Below, piece by piece: positions 49,212 to 59,825 of a DNA stretch of 64,000 nt (positions are counted from its first letter, which is position 1; each line of letters starts with the position of its first letter). Source of the DNA: Desulfosarcina sp. (GTDB lineage: Bacteria; Desulfobacterota; Desulfobacteria; Desulfobacterales; Desulfosarcinaceae). Below the pieces are notes generated by a model that was not told the DNA's origin, searched no databases, and saw only the letters and a program-made list of their open reading frames with translations. A program made the translations under genes and the position numbers. The stretch spans positions 1 through 64,000 of the forward strand of contig JABZFO010000115.1 in the NCBI GenBank assembly GCA_014237405.1, written 5' to 3'.

Positions 49212-50177
49212 TCCGACCCTCGACCTGGAAACGTTTGTGCAGCAGTTTTTTACCAGCCGGGGCGCGGATATCGATAAAAAGGGTGGCCGCCTGGATGTAC
49301 TTGCGCCCCGGGAACTGGCCCGGCGGATCGGGATTCCGGACTTGTGCAGCCTGAAAATTGGAAGCGAGGACCCTGACGGCTATGGCGTTCACTACGGCTC
49401 GCCGCTGCTGGAAAAAATTGCGGAAATAGCTTGCGATACAGTACCACTCACCATCGTTCGGCTGGCGTTTCACTATATCAAAAGCCAGGGTTTCGACCGG
49501 CTGATTCAGGAACTGTTTACATTTCGCGGCGCAGTCGTGCGGGTAAAAAACACAGCCACCGTAAAAACCGAGTACCTGCTGTTGACCTGCCGCTTTTTGG
49601 CCCAAAGTGACGAACAAAAAGAGGGCTTGGTGCCCCTGGCTTTTAATCTTGAAACCGGAGCACCGGCCGGCGGCATTGAAGCCATGCTTGACACAACCGA
49701 AAAAAAATATGAGACGGGCAGGCTTGGTGCCGCTTTTGAAGAAGAAAAGATGCGCATGATCACCCAATGGGTGCGACGCCAGGCGCCCAAGATTCTGGAA
49801 GCGCAAATCGAATCGTTTCGCGACAGTATGAATCGTCGATTCCGCCGGGATGTTGCCAACCTGGAGGAGTATTACGCCGAATTGAAGCAGGAGATGACGG
49901 AGAATTTAATGCGTTCGGGCCTGTCCGAGCAGTTGATTCAGGAGAGAAAAGAAAAAATCGGTCTTATTCCGGATGAAATGGCCAAGAAAAAGGACGATCT
50001 GTTTAAAAAATACAGCATCAAGGTCAAACTTAAGCTCAGCGGGTCCATGTTGATTCGGACGCCGGCCGTTAAGCTGTTTTGGAAGGTTGCGGGGACGGTA
50101 CATACCAGATTTGTTTCTGCGATCAGTTGCATCTGCTGTGCCCCCAATGCGGACAGAGGTGCCCGCTCTGCGCATAG
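49201..50177 (+). pseudogene. Helicase-linked coiled-coil protein with C-terminal zinc finger, frame-disrupted near 50080
   Basis: MSSDPTLDLETFVQQFFTSRGADIDKKGGRLDVLAPRELARRIG... in frame 1; GCGDGTYQICFCDQLHLLCPQCGQRCPLCA* in the next frame. Confidence 0.6.
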
Positions 50178-50274
50178 CAGTATCATATGGTCACCCCTCG
50201 GCTCTCTTCTTTCAAAGTACCGAACGCCAAGGCATTTCTTTTACCTAAACCGAGTGTTATACAAATTAAGTCCT

Positions 50275-52293
50275 TCATTGAACCCCTTCTGCCGGGGTTA
50301 ACCGCCCGGTAACACCGTTGAGCAAGGCGTCAAAGGCCATCTTCAATACAGGAGGCAGCGGTTTGTCGAAGGCAAAGGCCTGTTTTTCATGAATCGGTTT
50401 ACCGGCGATCGCTGCGGCCATCTGATCGCACCAGGCTTCGAATCCGCCGATATCCGCGATCAGTCCGCGTTCATAGTGATCGCTGATGGCCAGGGCTGCT
50501 TCGATGAACCCGGCATATTCGGGGTCCAGCAACAGGTGCTCCAGCTCGCGGTTCAGCGTATTCTTCTCAATGCCGCAGTTGCAGTCGCCCACCAGACCGA
50601 AGAGGCTGATCCGCCGGTCCTTGAGCCGCTGAAAAATATTGCGCTCCCGAACAATGCCGTTTTGTTTGAACACCGCTTCCCGGACCCCGGCATAAACCGC
50701 CTTGGCAATGAGTTCGCCCATTTTGGAGTGGCCGCCGGCATTGTCGATCCGGGGACCTTGGCCTTCCACCACGATGATGTTGTCCGTGCCGGTGCCCGTG
50801 GCTGGATTCACCAGGGGCGTTTGACTGCTGCGGATGTCCATATCCCACAGCGCGGCGGTCTTGGCTTCGGTGGCGGAGATGATGGCCCGGTTCATGGCTC
50901 GGGGGGTCAGCCGCATGTTGGACAGGATCACCATATTGATGGTGCCGGGCTCGTAAAAGGCGCCGACGTCCTCACCCATGCGCACGGCATTGGAGCATAC
51001 CCCCGCCGTGACCAGGGCGTAGACGGTCATCTCCTTGAACTGCTGTCGCTGAACCGACAGATTGTCCATATCCGCACCGGTGAAGAGCAGGCTGGTGTCG
51101 GAAAAACTCATGTCAATGGATTGGATGAGCTGGTTACGTGAGGTTTCGAGGCCGATATGGTGGTACAAACCCCACACCTGGGGCGGCGAGTAGCTGTTGC
51201 CCACGTGGCGAATATTCCGGCGAAAGCCCTCCAGCGTGGAGGAAACAGACATGGGAGACGCCAGGTGGATAAGCAGAGTTTTATGGATGTAGTCGTTGAC
51301 GGTGCTCTCCACGGTTTCTGCGGCATCCACGTAATCCAGATCCAGTGCGATGGGTCGCGACGCGATCCGGCCATTCTCCCTCACCAGCGGCAGCGCGGCG
51401 AATTCATCCCCGTATATCCGCGATGCCAGACAGCTGACAAAATACCCGGTCCGGCTCGACAGGCGGCAGGTCAAATCACAGGGAAAATAGAGGATGCGTC
51501 CGTTTTTAACCGCATCAACATCTTTCCATCCGGGCCGGTTCAGCAGTGTCATGGCGGCCTCACGGTCCCCGCCGCAGCCATAGATCACCTGAGGATTAAA
51601 CGCCTGCCAATCCTCAAGCGTCACCGGCACAATACTGCCGGGTTTTCCCAGCTTCGGCGGGATCCCCCCGGCCAGCCTGATCATCTCATTTTGAAAGGAA
51701 TCATCACCGGGCGTCATCACCTGGTCCCGGCCCATGAGGCGGATCACCCGCTTGCGTCCGGATGCGGGGATCGGGGCAATTTTACCTGCCGTATGCGCCA
51801 AGTCCGCCTGGATAGCGCGGATGAGATCATCGGCTGCGTCGTCCCGGTCAAAGAGCTGACCGAGCAGCCGTATAGAGAGGTAGAGGTCGTCCAAAGAGGC
51901 AAGCGGCAGCTGAATCAGCCGGGGTCGGTCCTTGCCGACGTAAGCCTCGACTACGGACTGATGCAGGTCATCAAGAAAGATGACATCGGGTTCCAGGGAG
52001 TCGATCAAGTCCAGGGAGGGGGCGAAGAAGCCGCCGACCACGGGTTTGGTGGCGGCATCTGGTGGATAGGTATCATGGTAAGTGACCCCGCCGACCGCAT
52101 CACCGGCACCGATACGAAACAGGATCTCCGTGATGGACGGCACGATGGACACCACCTTTTGGGGCGGCTGAACAATGGTGAGGGTGCGTCCGGCCGCGTC
52201 CTGAAATTCAATCGGCAGGCCGGCAGGTGCCGTTAACGGAGACAGGAGAAAAAGGGCCAACAGGCCCATAACGAATCGTGCAAGCAATCGCAT
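50275..52293 (-). CDS. Fusion of BtuF-like periplasmic binding domain and CbiZ adenosylcobinamide amidohydrolase
   Basis: Signal peptide; KVVSIVPSITEILFRIGAGDAVGGVTYHDTYPPDAATKPVVGG; C-terminal half NMVILSNMRLTPRAMNRAIISATEAKTAALWDMDIRSSQTPLVNPATGTGTDNIIVVEGQG (CbiZ-like). Confidence 0.85.
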   Translation of the reverse strand: MRLLARFVMGLLALFLLSPLTAPAGLPIEFQDAAGRTLTIVQPPQKVVSIVPSITEILFRIGAGDAVGGVTYHDTYPPDAATKPVVGGFFAPSLDLIDSLEPDVIFLDDLHQSVVEAYVGKDRPRLIQLPLASLDDLYLSIRLLGQLFDRDDAADDLIRAIQADLAHTAGKIAPIPASGRKRVIRLMGRDQVMTPGDDSFQNEMIRLAGGIPPKLGKPGSIVPVTLEDWQAFNPQVIYGCGGDREAAMTLLNRPGWKDVDAVKNGRILYFPCDLTCRLSSRTGYFVSCLASRIYGDEFAALPLVRENGRIASRPIALDLDYVDAAETVESTVNDYIHKTLLIHLASPMSVSSTLEGFRRNIRHVGNSYSPPQVWGLYHHIGLETSRNQLIQSIDMSFSDTSLLFTGADMDNLSVQRQQFKEMTVYALVTAGVCSNAVRMGEDVGAFYEPGTINMVILSNMRLTPRAMNRAIISATEAKTAALWDMDIRSSQTPLVNPATGTGTDNIIVVEGQGPRIDNAGGHSKMGELIAKAVYAGVREAVFKQNGIVRERNIFQRLKDRRISLFGLVGDCNCGIEKNTLNRELEHLLLDPEYAGFIEAALAISDHYERGLIADIGGFEAWCDQMAAAIAGKPIHEKQAFAFDKPLPPVLKMAFDALLNGVTGRLTPAEGVQ

Positions 52294-52433
52294 GTTGCTC
52301 CAATGGATATCAAAGGGTTGCAGAACCGCGTAGGCGAGCGCCCCACAGGTGCCCGCATACGCAGTAATTGTAATCAGGTGCCGTCGAGCCGCAACAGACA
52401 GACAGTCTTGCGGACGATGGCGGGTCAGACCAG

Positions 52434-53717
52434 CTATTTCGAGAAAAAGCCAAATACCGCCGTATCAATAAAGCAGGTACTGCTGCTTCCGCCGCCACCC
52501 GATCCGCTGCCGGCGGTTCCTTCCGTGGTAAAGGCGACCATAATGGGATTGAGATTGGTGGAGATCTTCTCGTCGATGGTGTCATCGGAGGTGTCGAGCA
52601 CGGTCACCTCAGCATCGGTCTGGTTGCAGATCCAGAGCATGCCGTTTTGGTCCGCATAGGCACCGGACTGCATGCCGGCAATATTCTTTCCCGTCAGATC
52701 GGCATGGACCGGCCCGCCGACCGCACCCGTCGTCGGTGAAAAGCCATAGACGGTATTGTCGCCCCAGCCCGCATAGCCGATGAAATAACCCTTGTCTGCA
52801 GAAACGATCGCCATGCCCGATATGTTGCCGTAGGGATGACTGCTGGCATCGCCATCATCCACCAGAAGGGCGGTGTCATAGTTGGACGGGTCGATGGTGA
52901 TGATGCCGCCGGAGTATACCGGTGGCGTGGAGAAAAGGCTGCCCGCGCCCTGAAGGTAGATGGTGTCGTTGGCGGCAAGATACTGGATGGCGCCGGGATT
53001 TTTTATCGGCAGCGGGATGCCCTTGACGCCGTCGGTGTTGGCAACGCCGGTATCGATCTCCGTATCGGTGGCGGTGTCAAACAGGGCCACATAGGCGGTA
53101 TTTGGTTGACCCCACGGAAAGCCACTGCGATCCAAGCGCTGAATACAGATGTACAAGACGCCATCGACGATGATGCCGTTGTCCATCTCAGGGATGTCGT
53201 CGAAATCGGCGTAACTGCTCAGATCCAACTCCCCGATTTTAAACTCAGCCTCGCTGGCGGCGGACGGGTTGACGATCCAGGCCTTGGTTTTGCCGTAACG
53301 CAGCACGTAGGCCTTCTGATCATTTAAAAAAATCATTGCGTGGGGATTGGCGCTGCCGGTTTCACCGCTGTCCAATACGGAGTACTGGTAAACGGGTGTG
53401 TCCGGAGCAGCGATGTCGAACTTGGTGATGCTGTCGGATTGGTAGCGTGCGATGCGATAGAAGTAGTTCTCGTAGGCCGCGACCATAATGTCCGAAATGG
53501 TCGGCAACAGGTCGTTCTCAACAGTGCGCGGGCCGCCTACCGGATCGACGCTGATGATGGAATGGGCACCGCTGGAGTAATCAGCCGCCACAGTGGCGAC
53601 CACCGCGGTCTGCACGACTTCAGAGAAAGCCAACGTTGGAATTGAGGCAATGATGATCGCGGTCAACAGCCCGACCCGAATGAATGGATTTCTGACTCGT
53701 CTCAATGGGTGGTTCAT
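52434..53717 (-). CDS. Secreted beta-propeller-like protein with CFIDTA C-terminal motif
   Basis: Signal peptide; repeated NISGMAIVSADKGYFIGYAGW / NGMLWICNQTDAEVTVLDTSDDTI; C-terminus GSGGGGSSSTCFIDTAVFGFFSK. Confidence 0.65.
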   Translation of the reverse strand: MNHPLRRVRNPFIRVGLLTAIIIASIPTLAFSEVVQTAVVATVAADYSSGAHSIISVDPVGGPRTVENDLLPTISDIMVAAYENYFYRIARYQSDSITKFDIAAPDTPVYQYSVLDSGETGSANPHAMIFLNDQKAYVLRYGKTKAWIVNPSAASEAEFKIGELDLSSYADFDDIPEMDNGIIVDGVLYICIQRLDRSGFPWGQPNTAYVALFDTATDTEIDTGVANTDGVKGIPLPIKNPGAIQYLAANDTIYLQGAGSLFSTPPVYSGGIITIDPSNYDTALLVDDGDASSHPYGNISGMAIVSADKGYFIGYAGWGDNTVYGFSPTTGAVGGPVHADLTGKNIAGMQSGAYADQNGMLWICNQTDAEVTVLDTSDDTIDEKISTNLNPIMVAFTTEGTAGSGSGGGGSSSTCFIDTAVFGFFSK

Positions 53718-55801
53718 GGTTCGCTCCTTTTTTGTGTGGGTTGCTGGGTTGAGAATGTATATTTAACGGAGGCAAAAAACGACCTGCCGGGCAAGGGAAA
53801 CCCGTTGAAATCTTCATACCTCTCATCGGCCAGGTTCTTTCCTTCGAGCCAGAACATCCACGATCCGAAAGCCCAGGAAATGCCGGCATTGACTTCCTTC
53901 TTGTCCACTGCCGGCAGCAGATTGGCCGCATCGTAATACATGCCGGTTTCCATGACGTATTCACCATACACGGTGACGCCGGCATAGCGGGCCTCGATCC
54001 GCCCGAGTAAGGAATTTTCGAATCGGCCGGGAAGGCGCTTACCATCAAAAGCTTTGATGTCGCTCTCGTTCTTCGGATCCTGGTGGGTAAGGTTCGCGAC
54101 CGCCCGGAAACGATCCAGAAATTCGGCAGTACCGCTGAGCTCGACGCCCCGAATCAAGGCACCGGACATGTTTACGGATTTGCCGATCCCCCGGGCATCG
54201 TAGACCCGGGTGATCAAATCTTCCGCATCATTGTGAAAGTAGGCTGCATTGAGGGAAAGCCGCTGAAGCCAATCGACAGGGGCAGCCCACTGACACTCGG
54301 CGCCGATATCGAAATTGATTCCTCTCTCCTCCTTGAGATCCGGATTGCCGACGAACAGGCCACGATCACCGAAAAGCTCGAAGAAGGAGGGCTGGCGCAC
54401 GTATTTGGCCAGATTGGACTTGAGCTTCAGCCATGCCAGCGGCCCGTAGACCAGACCAATTTGCGGGGTGAGATAATTGTCGCTGCGGTTCTCTTGCCCA
54501 AGGGGTGTGCCCCAGATGCTGGTCCCGGCCGCGAGGGTGTCTTCAATCCAGCTATAACGGGCGGCCGGTGTGACGATCAGGGATTCGTCAAACAAGAAGA
54601 TGCTGTCCTGCAGCCCCAAAGAAAACGTGTCGCGCTGGCTGTCCCTCGGGTTGGATTTGCCCAGATGATCTTCACTCTCATACGTCTCGTGGAGCAGGTT
54701 GACGGTACCGATCAGGTTCTGCCAGTCACCCATCCATTCGACGAACATATCCGCATTGAACCGATCGGTAGTGTAGGTGTTGTGCTGTTCATCCAGCCCG
54801 ATGTGACCGCCCCGGTCGTCATACTCCTCTTCTTTCCAGGTGTAGGACAGTCGGGTGTTGGTATTGAGATGGGCGGCCGTGAGATCGTCCGCTGTCAGCT
54901 TGGCGGTGGTGATGTTGCGGATGGTGTCCAGGGTCGAACGGGTCAGGGGGCTGTTGTTCCAGCTGGGGATGCCCTGATCCTTGATGAAGAACTGATTCAC
55001 CAAATCCAGCCGCAGGGTATCCGAAGCGTCATATCCGGCCTTGGCCAGCAGGTTGGCCTGTTCCACCTGGGCGTTGTTCCGCTTTTCTACGCGATCGTCG
55101 TTGGGATTCCATTCCGTCCCATTGTCGTTCAGGATCTCAAAATCATTGTCAGAAGCAAGGTAGTCCGCTGAGATCAGATAATCGAAACGCCCCGGCTTGT
55201 GATTGATGAAGCCGTTGATCTTTCGGCTGTTGAAGGAACCGTATCCACCGGATGCACTGACATTGAGCCCCTTTTTGGATCGCAGGGTACGAATGTTAAC
55301 CGCTCCGCCGATGGTAGAGCCGCCAAAGTTGATGGGAATGGCGCCCCGGTAGATATCGATGGCGGCGACATCCGACAGGGCAATGGTACTGAGGTCGACG
55401 CCGCCGCCGGAGGCATCGTTGAGCAGAATGCCGTCCATGAAGACCAGCACCTGATCACTGGATGACCCCCGCAGGGAGACCGAAGAAAACGAACCGAGTC
55501 CGCCCGACTGGCGCACCTGTACGCCCACTTCTTTTTCGATGATTTCAGCGATATTTTCGGTTTTTCCTTCAAAGGCTTCCCGCTGGATGGTGGTGGTCAT
55601 CACCGGTGTGATCTCCCTGTCCACATCACCGGTGCGCAAGGGCTCGTCCATCTTCTGTGCGGTGACGACCACGGCATCCATCATCACCGGCTGTTTGGAC
55701 GTTTCCTGTTCCGCTGCAAAACCGACGGCCGCAATAAACAGGCTGACCATCCCAATTCCCAATGCGACTAATCTCTGCATCCATCTCCTCCGGAAAAACA
55801 A
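53714..55801 (-). CDS. btuB: TonB-dependent cobalamin receptor (BtuB-like)
   Basis: Plug domain VGVQVRQSGGLGSFSSVSLRGSSSDQVLVFMDGILLNDASGGGVDLSTIALSDVAAIDIYRGAIPINFGGSTIGGAVNI; under a B12 riboswitch. Confidence 0.9.
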   Translation of the reverse strand: MFFRRRWMQRLVALGIGMVSLFIAAVGFAAEQETSKQPVMMDAVVVTAQKMDEPLRTGDVDREITPVMTTTIQREAFEGKTENIAEIIEKEVGVQVRQSGGLGSFSSVSLRGSSSDQVLVFMDGILLNDASGGGVDLSTIALSDVAAIDIYRGAIPINFGGSTIGGAVNIRTLRSKKGLNVSASGGYGSFNSRKINGFINHKPGRFDYLISADYLASDNDFEILNDNGTEWNPNDDRVEKRNNAQVEQANLLAKAGYDASDTLRLDLVNQFFIKDQGIPSWNNSPLTRSTLDTIRNITTAKLTADDLTAAHLNTNTRLSYTWKEEEYDDRGGHIGLDEQHNTYTTDRFNADMFVEWMGDWQNLIGTVNLLHETYESEDHLGKSNPRDSQRDTFSLGLQDSIFLFDESLIVTPAARYSWIEDTLAAGTSIWGTPLGQENRSDNYLTPQIGLVYGPLAWLKLKSNLAKYVRQPSFFELFGDRGLFVGNPDLKEERGINFDIGAECQWAAPVDWLQRLSLNAAYFHNDAEDLITRVYDARGIGKSVNMSGALIRGVELSGTAEFLDRFRAVANLTHQDPKNESDIKAFDGKRLPGRFENSLLGRIEARYAGVTVYGEYVMETGMYYDAANLLPAVDKKEVNAGISWAFGSWMFWLEGKNLADERYEDFNGFPLPGRSFFASVKYTFSTQQPTQKRSEP

Positions 55802-55840
55802 AAAAAATCCCCGAACCGATAGTAATTTCGATCCGGGGAT
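55798..55840 (-). terminator. Riboswitch expression-platform terminator upstream of btuB
   Basis: Minus-strand atccccggatcgaaattactatcggttcggggat followed by a T tract. Confidence 0.85.
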
Positions 55841-55907
55841 GTCCCTTTTTTATCCGCGGCAATCTGTTAAGAGCCGGACACCGTCCACGCGTTCTCGACT
55901 CATTTGT

Positions 55908-56065
55908 TCAGGCAGGTCTTCTGACTCACGGATCATCCTACCGGCCGCACCTTCCCGACAGCAGATGCCGTCAGTGGCGTTTTTGCGGCTTTCGTCCCCG
56001 ATTACAGCGGCGGGCCCGCCCCCGATTTGCACGGGGTTCCCCTTAGCTCTTTATGAGCCCCTGAA
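55908..56065 (-). promoter_or_regulatory. Cobalamin riboswitch (minus strand)
   Basis: Reverse complement: aggggaaccccgtgcaaatcgggggcgggcccgccgctgtaatcggggacgaaagccgc...gtcagaagacctgcc. Confidence 0.95.
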
Positions 56066-56258
56066 CTAAATTAGCCCAATTCATACCCGACTCGTATTTT
56101 TTGTCAAGCCATTTTCTCATCCATTGGCTGCGCGCACCGCTTCGCTGAGCACGATGCTCGTTCAGGCTGCCCACCGATTGTTTTCCAATGTACATCAAAA
56201 CACCCCTGTGTTATGGCTGTCCGGTCTTGTCCGTATGGATCGAAAGGGGAATTTCCAC

Positions 56259-57444
56259 ATGAATCAACCACTATTCGAATTGAAACGCGATCCCCACCGC
56301 TGGGTGGTTTTTTCCGTCATTTGCCTGATCTATTTTTTCGTCTATTTTCACCGGGTCTCCACCTCGGTCATCGTATCTGACCTGCTGGCAGCGTTCAACA
56401 CCACGGCCACGGCGCTGGGGTTCATGTCGTCCATATATTTTTACATCTACGCCCTGGAGCAGCCCATCGTTGGATATCTGGCGGATCGCATCGGCCCGCG
56501 GCGGGTGATTGCCTACTGGAGTATGACGGCGGCGGCCGGGTGCTTCATCTTCGGTATGGCGCCGTCCATCGGGTGGGCATCGGTGGGCCGTGGGACTGCT
56601 CATGTCCGTGGGTAACTTCGGCGCTGTGGTCGCCACCACACCGCTGGCCTGGGCGGCCGGCACCTGGGGATGGCGTCCCACCTTTTTTCTCATCGGTGGC
56701 GTCACGTTAGGGATGGCCATCCTCATGCTGACCGTCACCCACGATATCCCGCAACCGAAGAAATCGGATCCGGGAAATGGCCATGCGCCCGGCACACCAT
56801 CACCGGGCCTGGCGCGAAACGCGGTCACGATCATTTCTTCCCGACAGTTCTGGCTGGTAGCCGCCATTTTCTTCGGCATTTACGGCACGGCAGTGACCCT
56901 CCAGGGATTGTGGGCCACACCCTTTTTAATGGCCGTACTGGACATCGAACGCATCCTGGCCAGTAAGCTGAACATGCTGATCCCCATCGGGGTCATCATC
57001 GGTGCACCCTTTTTCGGCTGGCTGCCGGATCGTTTCTCCCTGAACAAGGGCAATACACTGACCGTTATCACGGCTGTTTACACCCTGTGCTGGCTGGCCA
57101 TCCTTTTGATCTTCGGCCGGTTGGGTATCTTCGGATTCGCAGTGATCTTTTTCGTGATGGGATTTGTGATCGGCGGGTTCATCAGCACCCTCTGGGGCAT
57201 CCTTCGGGAAACCACGCCCACCGAACGGCTGGGGTTGACTTCGGGTGTCCTCAACCCGGCTCCTTTTCTTGGGGTTGCCGCCTTCCAGATGCTGACCGGC
57301 AACATCATCGACCGGGCCGGACGCGCCGGGGATCTCTATCCGCTTTCGGGCTTTAAAAGCGCATTCAGCGTCTGCCTGGCTGGAGCGGCAATCTGCCTGG
57401 CACTGTCGTTTTTTATCAAAGCCAAGCCCATTAGAAGTGACTGA
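56259..57444 (+). pseudogene. Major facilitator superfamily transporter, frame-disrupted near 56595
   Basis: VFSVICLIYFFVYFHRVSTSVIVSDL...GMAPSIGWASVGR in frame 1; GLLMSVGNFGAVVATTPLAWAAGTWGWRPTFFLIGGV in the next. Confidence 0.85.
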
Positions 57445-57534
57445 AGTCGCTGCCACCCATCCGCATGCAAAAGAGAATTCGGGTGCCAAAAATCTATGGC
57501 ATCACTTTTAGCCAGATTATCAAAAGCCGCGGAA

Positions 57535-58146
57535 TCACTGCACCTGGAAAGCGGTCAGCGTTTCGGCGACCGCTCGGCAAAGGGCTTCGAGCACACGGCT
57601 GTGGGCAGCGGCCAAGTCGTCAAACCCCGAACTGGGCATTGGTTCCGAAAGGATCGTTCGATGGGACTGCACCACCGAAAGCGAATCACCATGGGCGACT
57701 GTCCACACCGCATTTAGCAGCATCTTTTTATCGGATATACCGATCAACTCCAGAAATTGAAAAGAGACGGTGACATCCGGCTTCAGGCCCACCGGCCAGG
57801 TTGCATTGACAACGCGGGCATGGGGCATGAGTGCCTGAAGGTTTTCGCCGAGTACCTTCTGCACCATGCGGTCCGGATAGTCGGCCCATCGGTGGAGGGA
57901 TGAAATTTCCAGCTGGTGGGGCCCGGACCGGGTCACCATCTGGGTGCGGTTGATATATCCGGGCAATTCAACTGGACGGATGCCAATGGTGATGACACCG
58001 CTGGCATCGGTCTCCGATTCTGCCATCTGCCCGGGGATCGAACTGAGCGTGTAATAGGTCACCGGTGGCGTCATGGACCGGCATCCTGAAAATGCGGCGA
58101 TCAGCGTACAGTTGACGACAAGAATCATCAGTGAAATACGGCTCAT
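57535..58146 (-). CDS. pqiC: PqiC/ABC transport auxiliary lipoprotein
   Basis: YYTLSSIPGQ...IGIRPVELPGYINRTQMVTRSGPHQLEISSLHRWADYPDRMVQKVLGENL. Confidence 0.85.
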   Translation of the reverse strand: MSRISLMILVVNCTLIAAFSGCRSMTPPVTYYTLSSIPGQMAESETDASGVITIGIRPVELPGYINRTQMVTRSGPHQLEISSLHRWADYPDRMVQKVLGENLQALMPHARVVNATWPVGLKPDVTVSFQFLELIGISDKKMLLNAVWTVAHGDSLSVVQSHRTILSEPMPSSGFDDLAAAHSRVLEALCRAVAETLTAFQVQ

Positions 58147-59825
58147 TTCTGATCTCCTTTTCCGAAGATGATGGCGTCGGGATGACGCTCCAGATAGTCG
58201 GCAAGGACTTCCACTGCCCGGGCCGCCTCCTGAAGCTCCAGGAGCAGGCGGTTCAGGTTGTATACGATGGGCGCACCTTCGCCCAGCACGGTGTTGGCGG
58301 TGGCAAGGGCTTCCTCGCCCCGTGCCAGGGATTGTCGAGCCTGGTCCAGCATGCCGTTAACTTTCGGCAGGGTGCCGTCGTTGAGATCGGATGTCACCTT
58401 TTTAAATTCGGCAAAGCTCTTGTCAATGTTGTCGATGGCGCTTTCCAGGGTTTTGGATCCGGTCATGGCGTTGACCTGTCGGGCGGCTTCCCGGATGTCT
58501 TCCAGCGTCTCTTCCAAGGGAAGGCTGTTGAAGCGAGCCAGCAGCCGTTTGGCCGTTGCCGTAATCTCTCCCACCGTGTTGGGGATGGTGGGCAGTACCG
58601 GGTAGGCGTCATCCGTGCGGATTTTCCGGGGTTCGGCATCCGGGTGAATGCTCATGCTCACATAGCATTGGCCGGTGAGCAGGTTTCCGGTGCGCTGCTG
58701 CGCCCGCAGCCCTTTTTCCACCAGCTTCTCAATCACTTTATACTCCGGTATGGCCAGTTCACCGGAAAAATCGATCCGGTCCGGTTCGATGGCGATGAGC
58801 ACCGGAATCCGAAAGGTCAGCTTATCCTGATCGAACAGCAGCCGGATACTGATCACTTCTCCGATCTTGATGCCGTGAAAGTCTACCGGGGCGCCTGCCG
58901 ACAGTCCTCGAACCGTCTCTTTGAAGTAGAGCAGGTAATACTCACGGTAGCTGTAATATGCCGCATTGGCGGCGTCAAGATTGTCATAAAGGATGAACTC
59001 ATGATCCTCAGCCATGGGCTGGGCCGTTTTAATGTCCTTAATCGTAAAAAAGGAGATGCCGCCCACCAGCAGACTGGCAAGAGAGGGCGTATCGACACGG
59101 ACACCGTCGGCACTGATATTCACATCCAGACCGCTGGCATTGTAAAACCGGGAACTGCGTTTCACCTGGTTGTGATAGGGGGCTTTCACGAAAATCCCAA
59201 GGAGCACGCCGGTCCCGTCTTCGGCCATGTCCACATTGGTAACGCGGCCCACCTTGACCTGTCGGTAGTAAACCGGAGATCCGATAGCCAGGGAGCCCAA
59301 TTTCTCGGAACTCAGGTTGAATTGCCGGCCCGGCGTATTCCGGGAAATGGCCGGCGGCTTTTCCTTGCCTTCGAACCGATGCACCACTTTCCCGTCGGTA
59401 CCAGGCGTCATGCCGATGTAGGCGCCGGAAAACAGCGTGCTGAGCCCGGACACTTCACCTACGGCCACCCGCGCTCTGACGATCCAGAACAGGGTGTCCC
59501 GCGTGAGATGAGCAGCCACATCGCGGCTCATGGCAGCAGTGACCAAAACCTGAGAGAGATCCTCGCTGAGCTGAATGTTCTGGACCTTGCCGACGGTGAC
59601 GTCTTTAAACTTGATCTCCGTTTTGCCGGGCATCAGCCCTTCGGCGGATTTAAAGACGATGGTAATGGTGGGCCCGGTTTCCCGGACGGCTTTGACGGCC
59701 AGCCAGACGCCGACCAGCACCGCTATAAGAGGAATCAGCCAGATAATCGAAAAGCGCTTGCCGCGCTGGATCTCAGGCTCCGGTATCGGTTCGGCAACAG
59801 CGGGGTCAGTGGGCGATTGATTCAT
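58143..59825 (-). CDS. pqiB: PqiB/MCE intermembrane lipid transport protein
   Basis: FSIIWLIPLIAVLVGVWLAVKAVRETGPTITIVFKSAEGLMPGKTEIKFKDVTVGKVQNIQLSEDL; repeated MCE domains. Confidence 0.92.
   Translation of the reverse strand: MNQSPTDPAVAEPIPEPEIQRGKRFSIIWLIPLIAVLVGVWLAVKAVRETGPTITIVFKSAEGLMPGKTEIKFKDVTVGKVQNIQLSEDLSQVLVTAAMSRDVAAHLTRDTLFWIVRARVAVGEVSGLSTLFSGAYIGMTPGTDGKVVHRFEGKEKPPAISRNTPGRQFNLSSEKLGSLAIGSPVYYRQVKVGRVTNVDMAEDGTGVLLGIFVKAPYHNQVKRSSRFYNASGLDVNISADGVRVDTPSLASLLVGGISFFTIKDIKTAQPMAEDHEFILYDNLDAANAAYYSYREYYLLYFKETVRGLSAGAPVDFHGIKIGEVISIRLLFDQDKLTFRIPVLIAIEPDRIDFSGELAIPEYKVIEKLVEKGLRAQQRTGNLLTGQCYVSMSIHPDAEPRKIRTDDAYPVLPTIPNTVGEITATAKRLLARFNSLPLEETLEDIREAARQVNAMTGSKTLESAIDNIDKSFAEFKKVTSDLNDGTLPKVNGMLDQARQSLARGEEALATANTVLGEGAPIVYNLNRLLLELQEAARAVEVLADYLERHPDAIIFGKGDQK

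Noticed and set aside
51157-52236. 359-aa plus-strand ORF
   Set aside because: Antisense shadow of the BtuF-CbiZ fusion.
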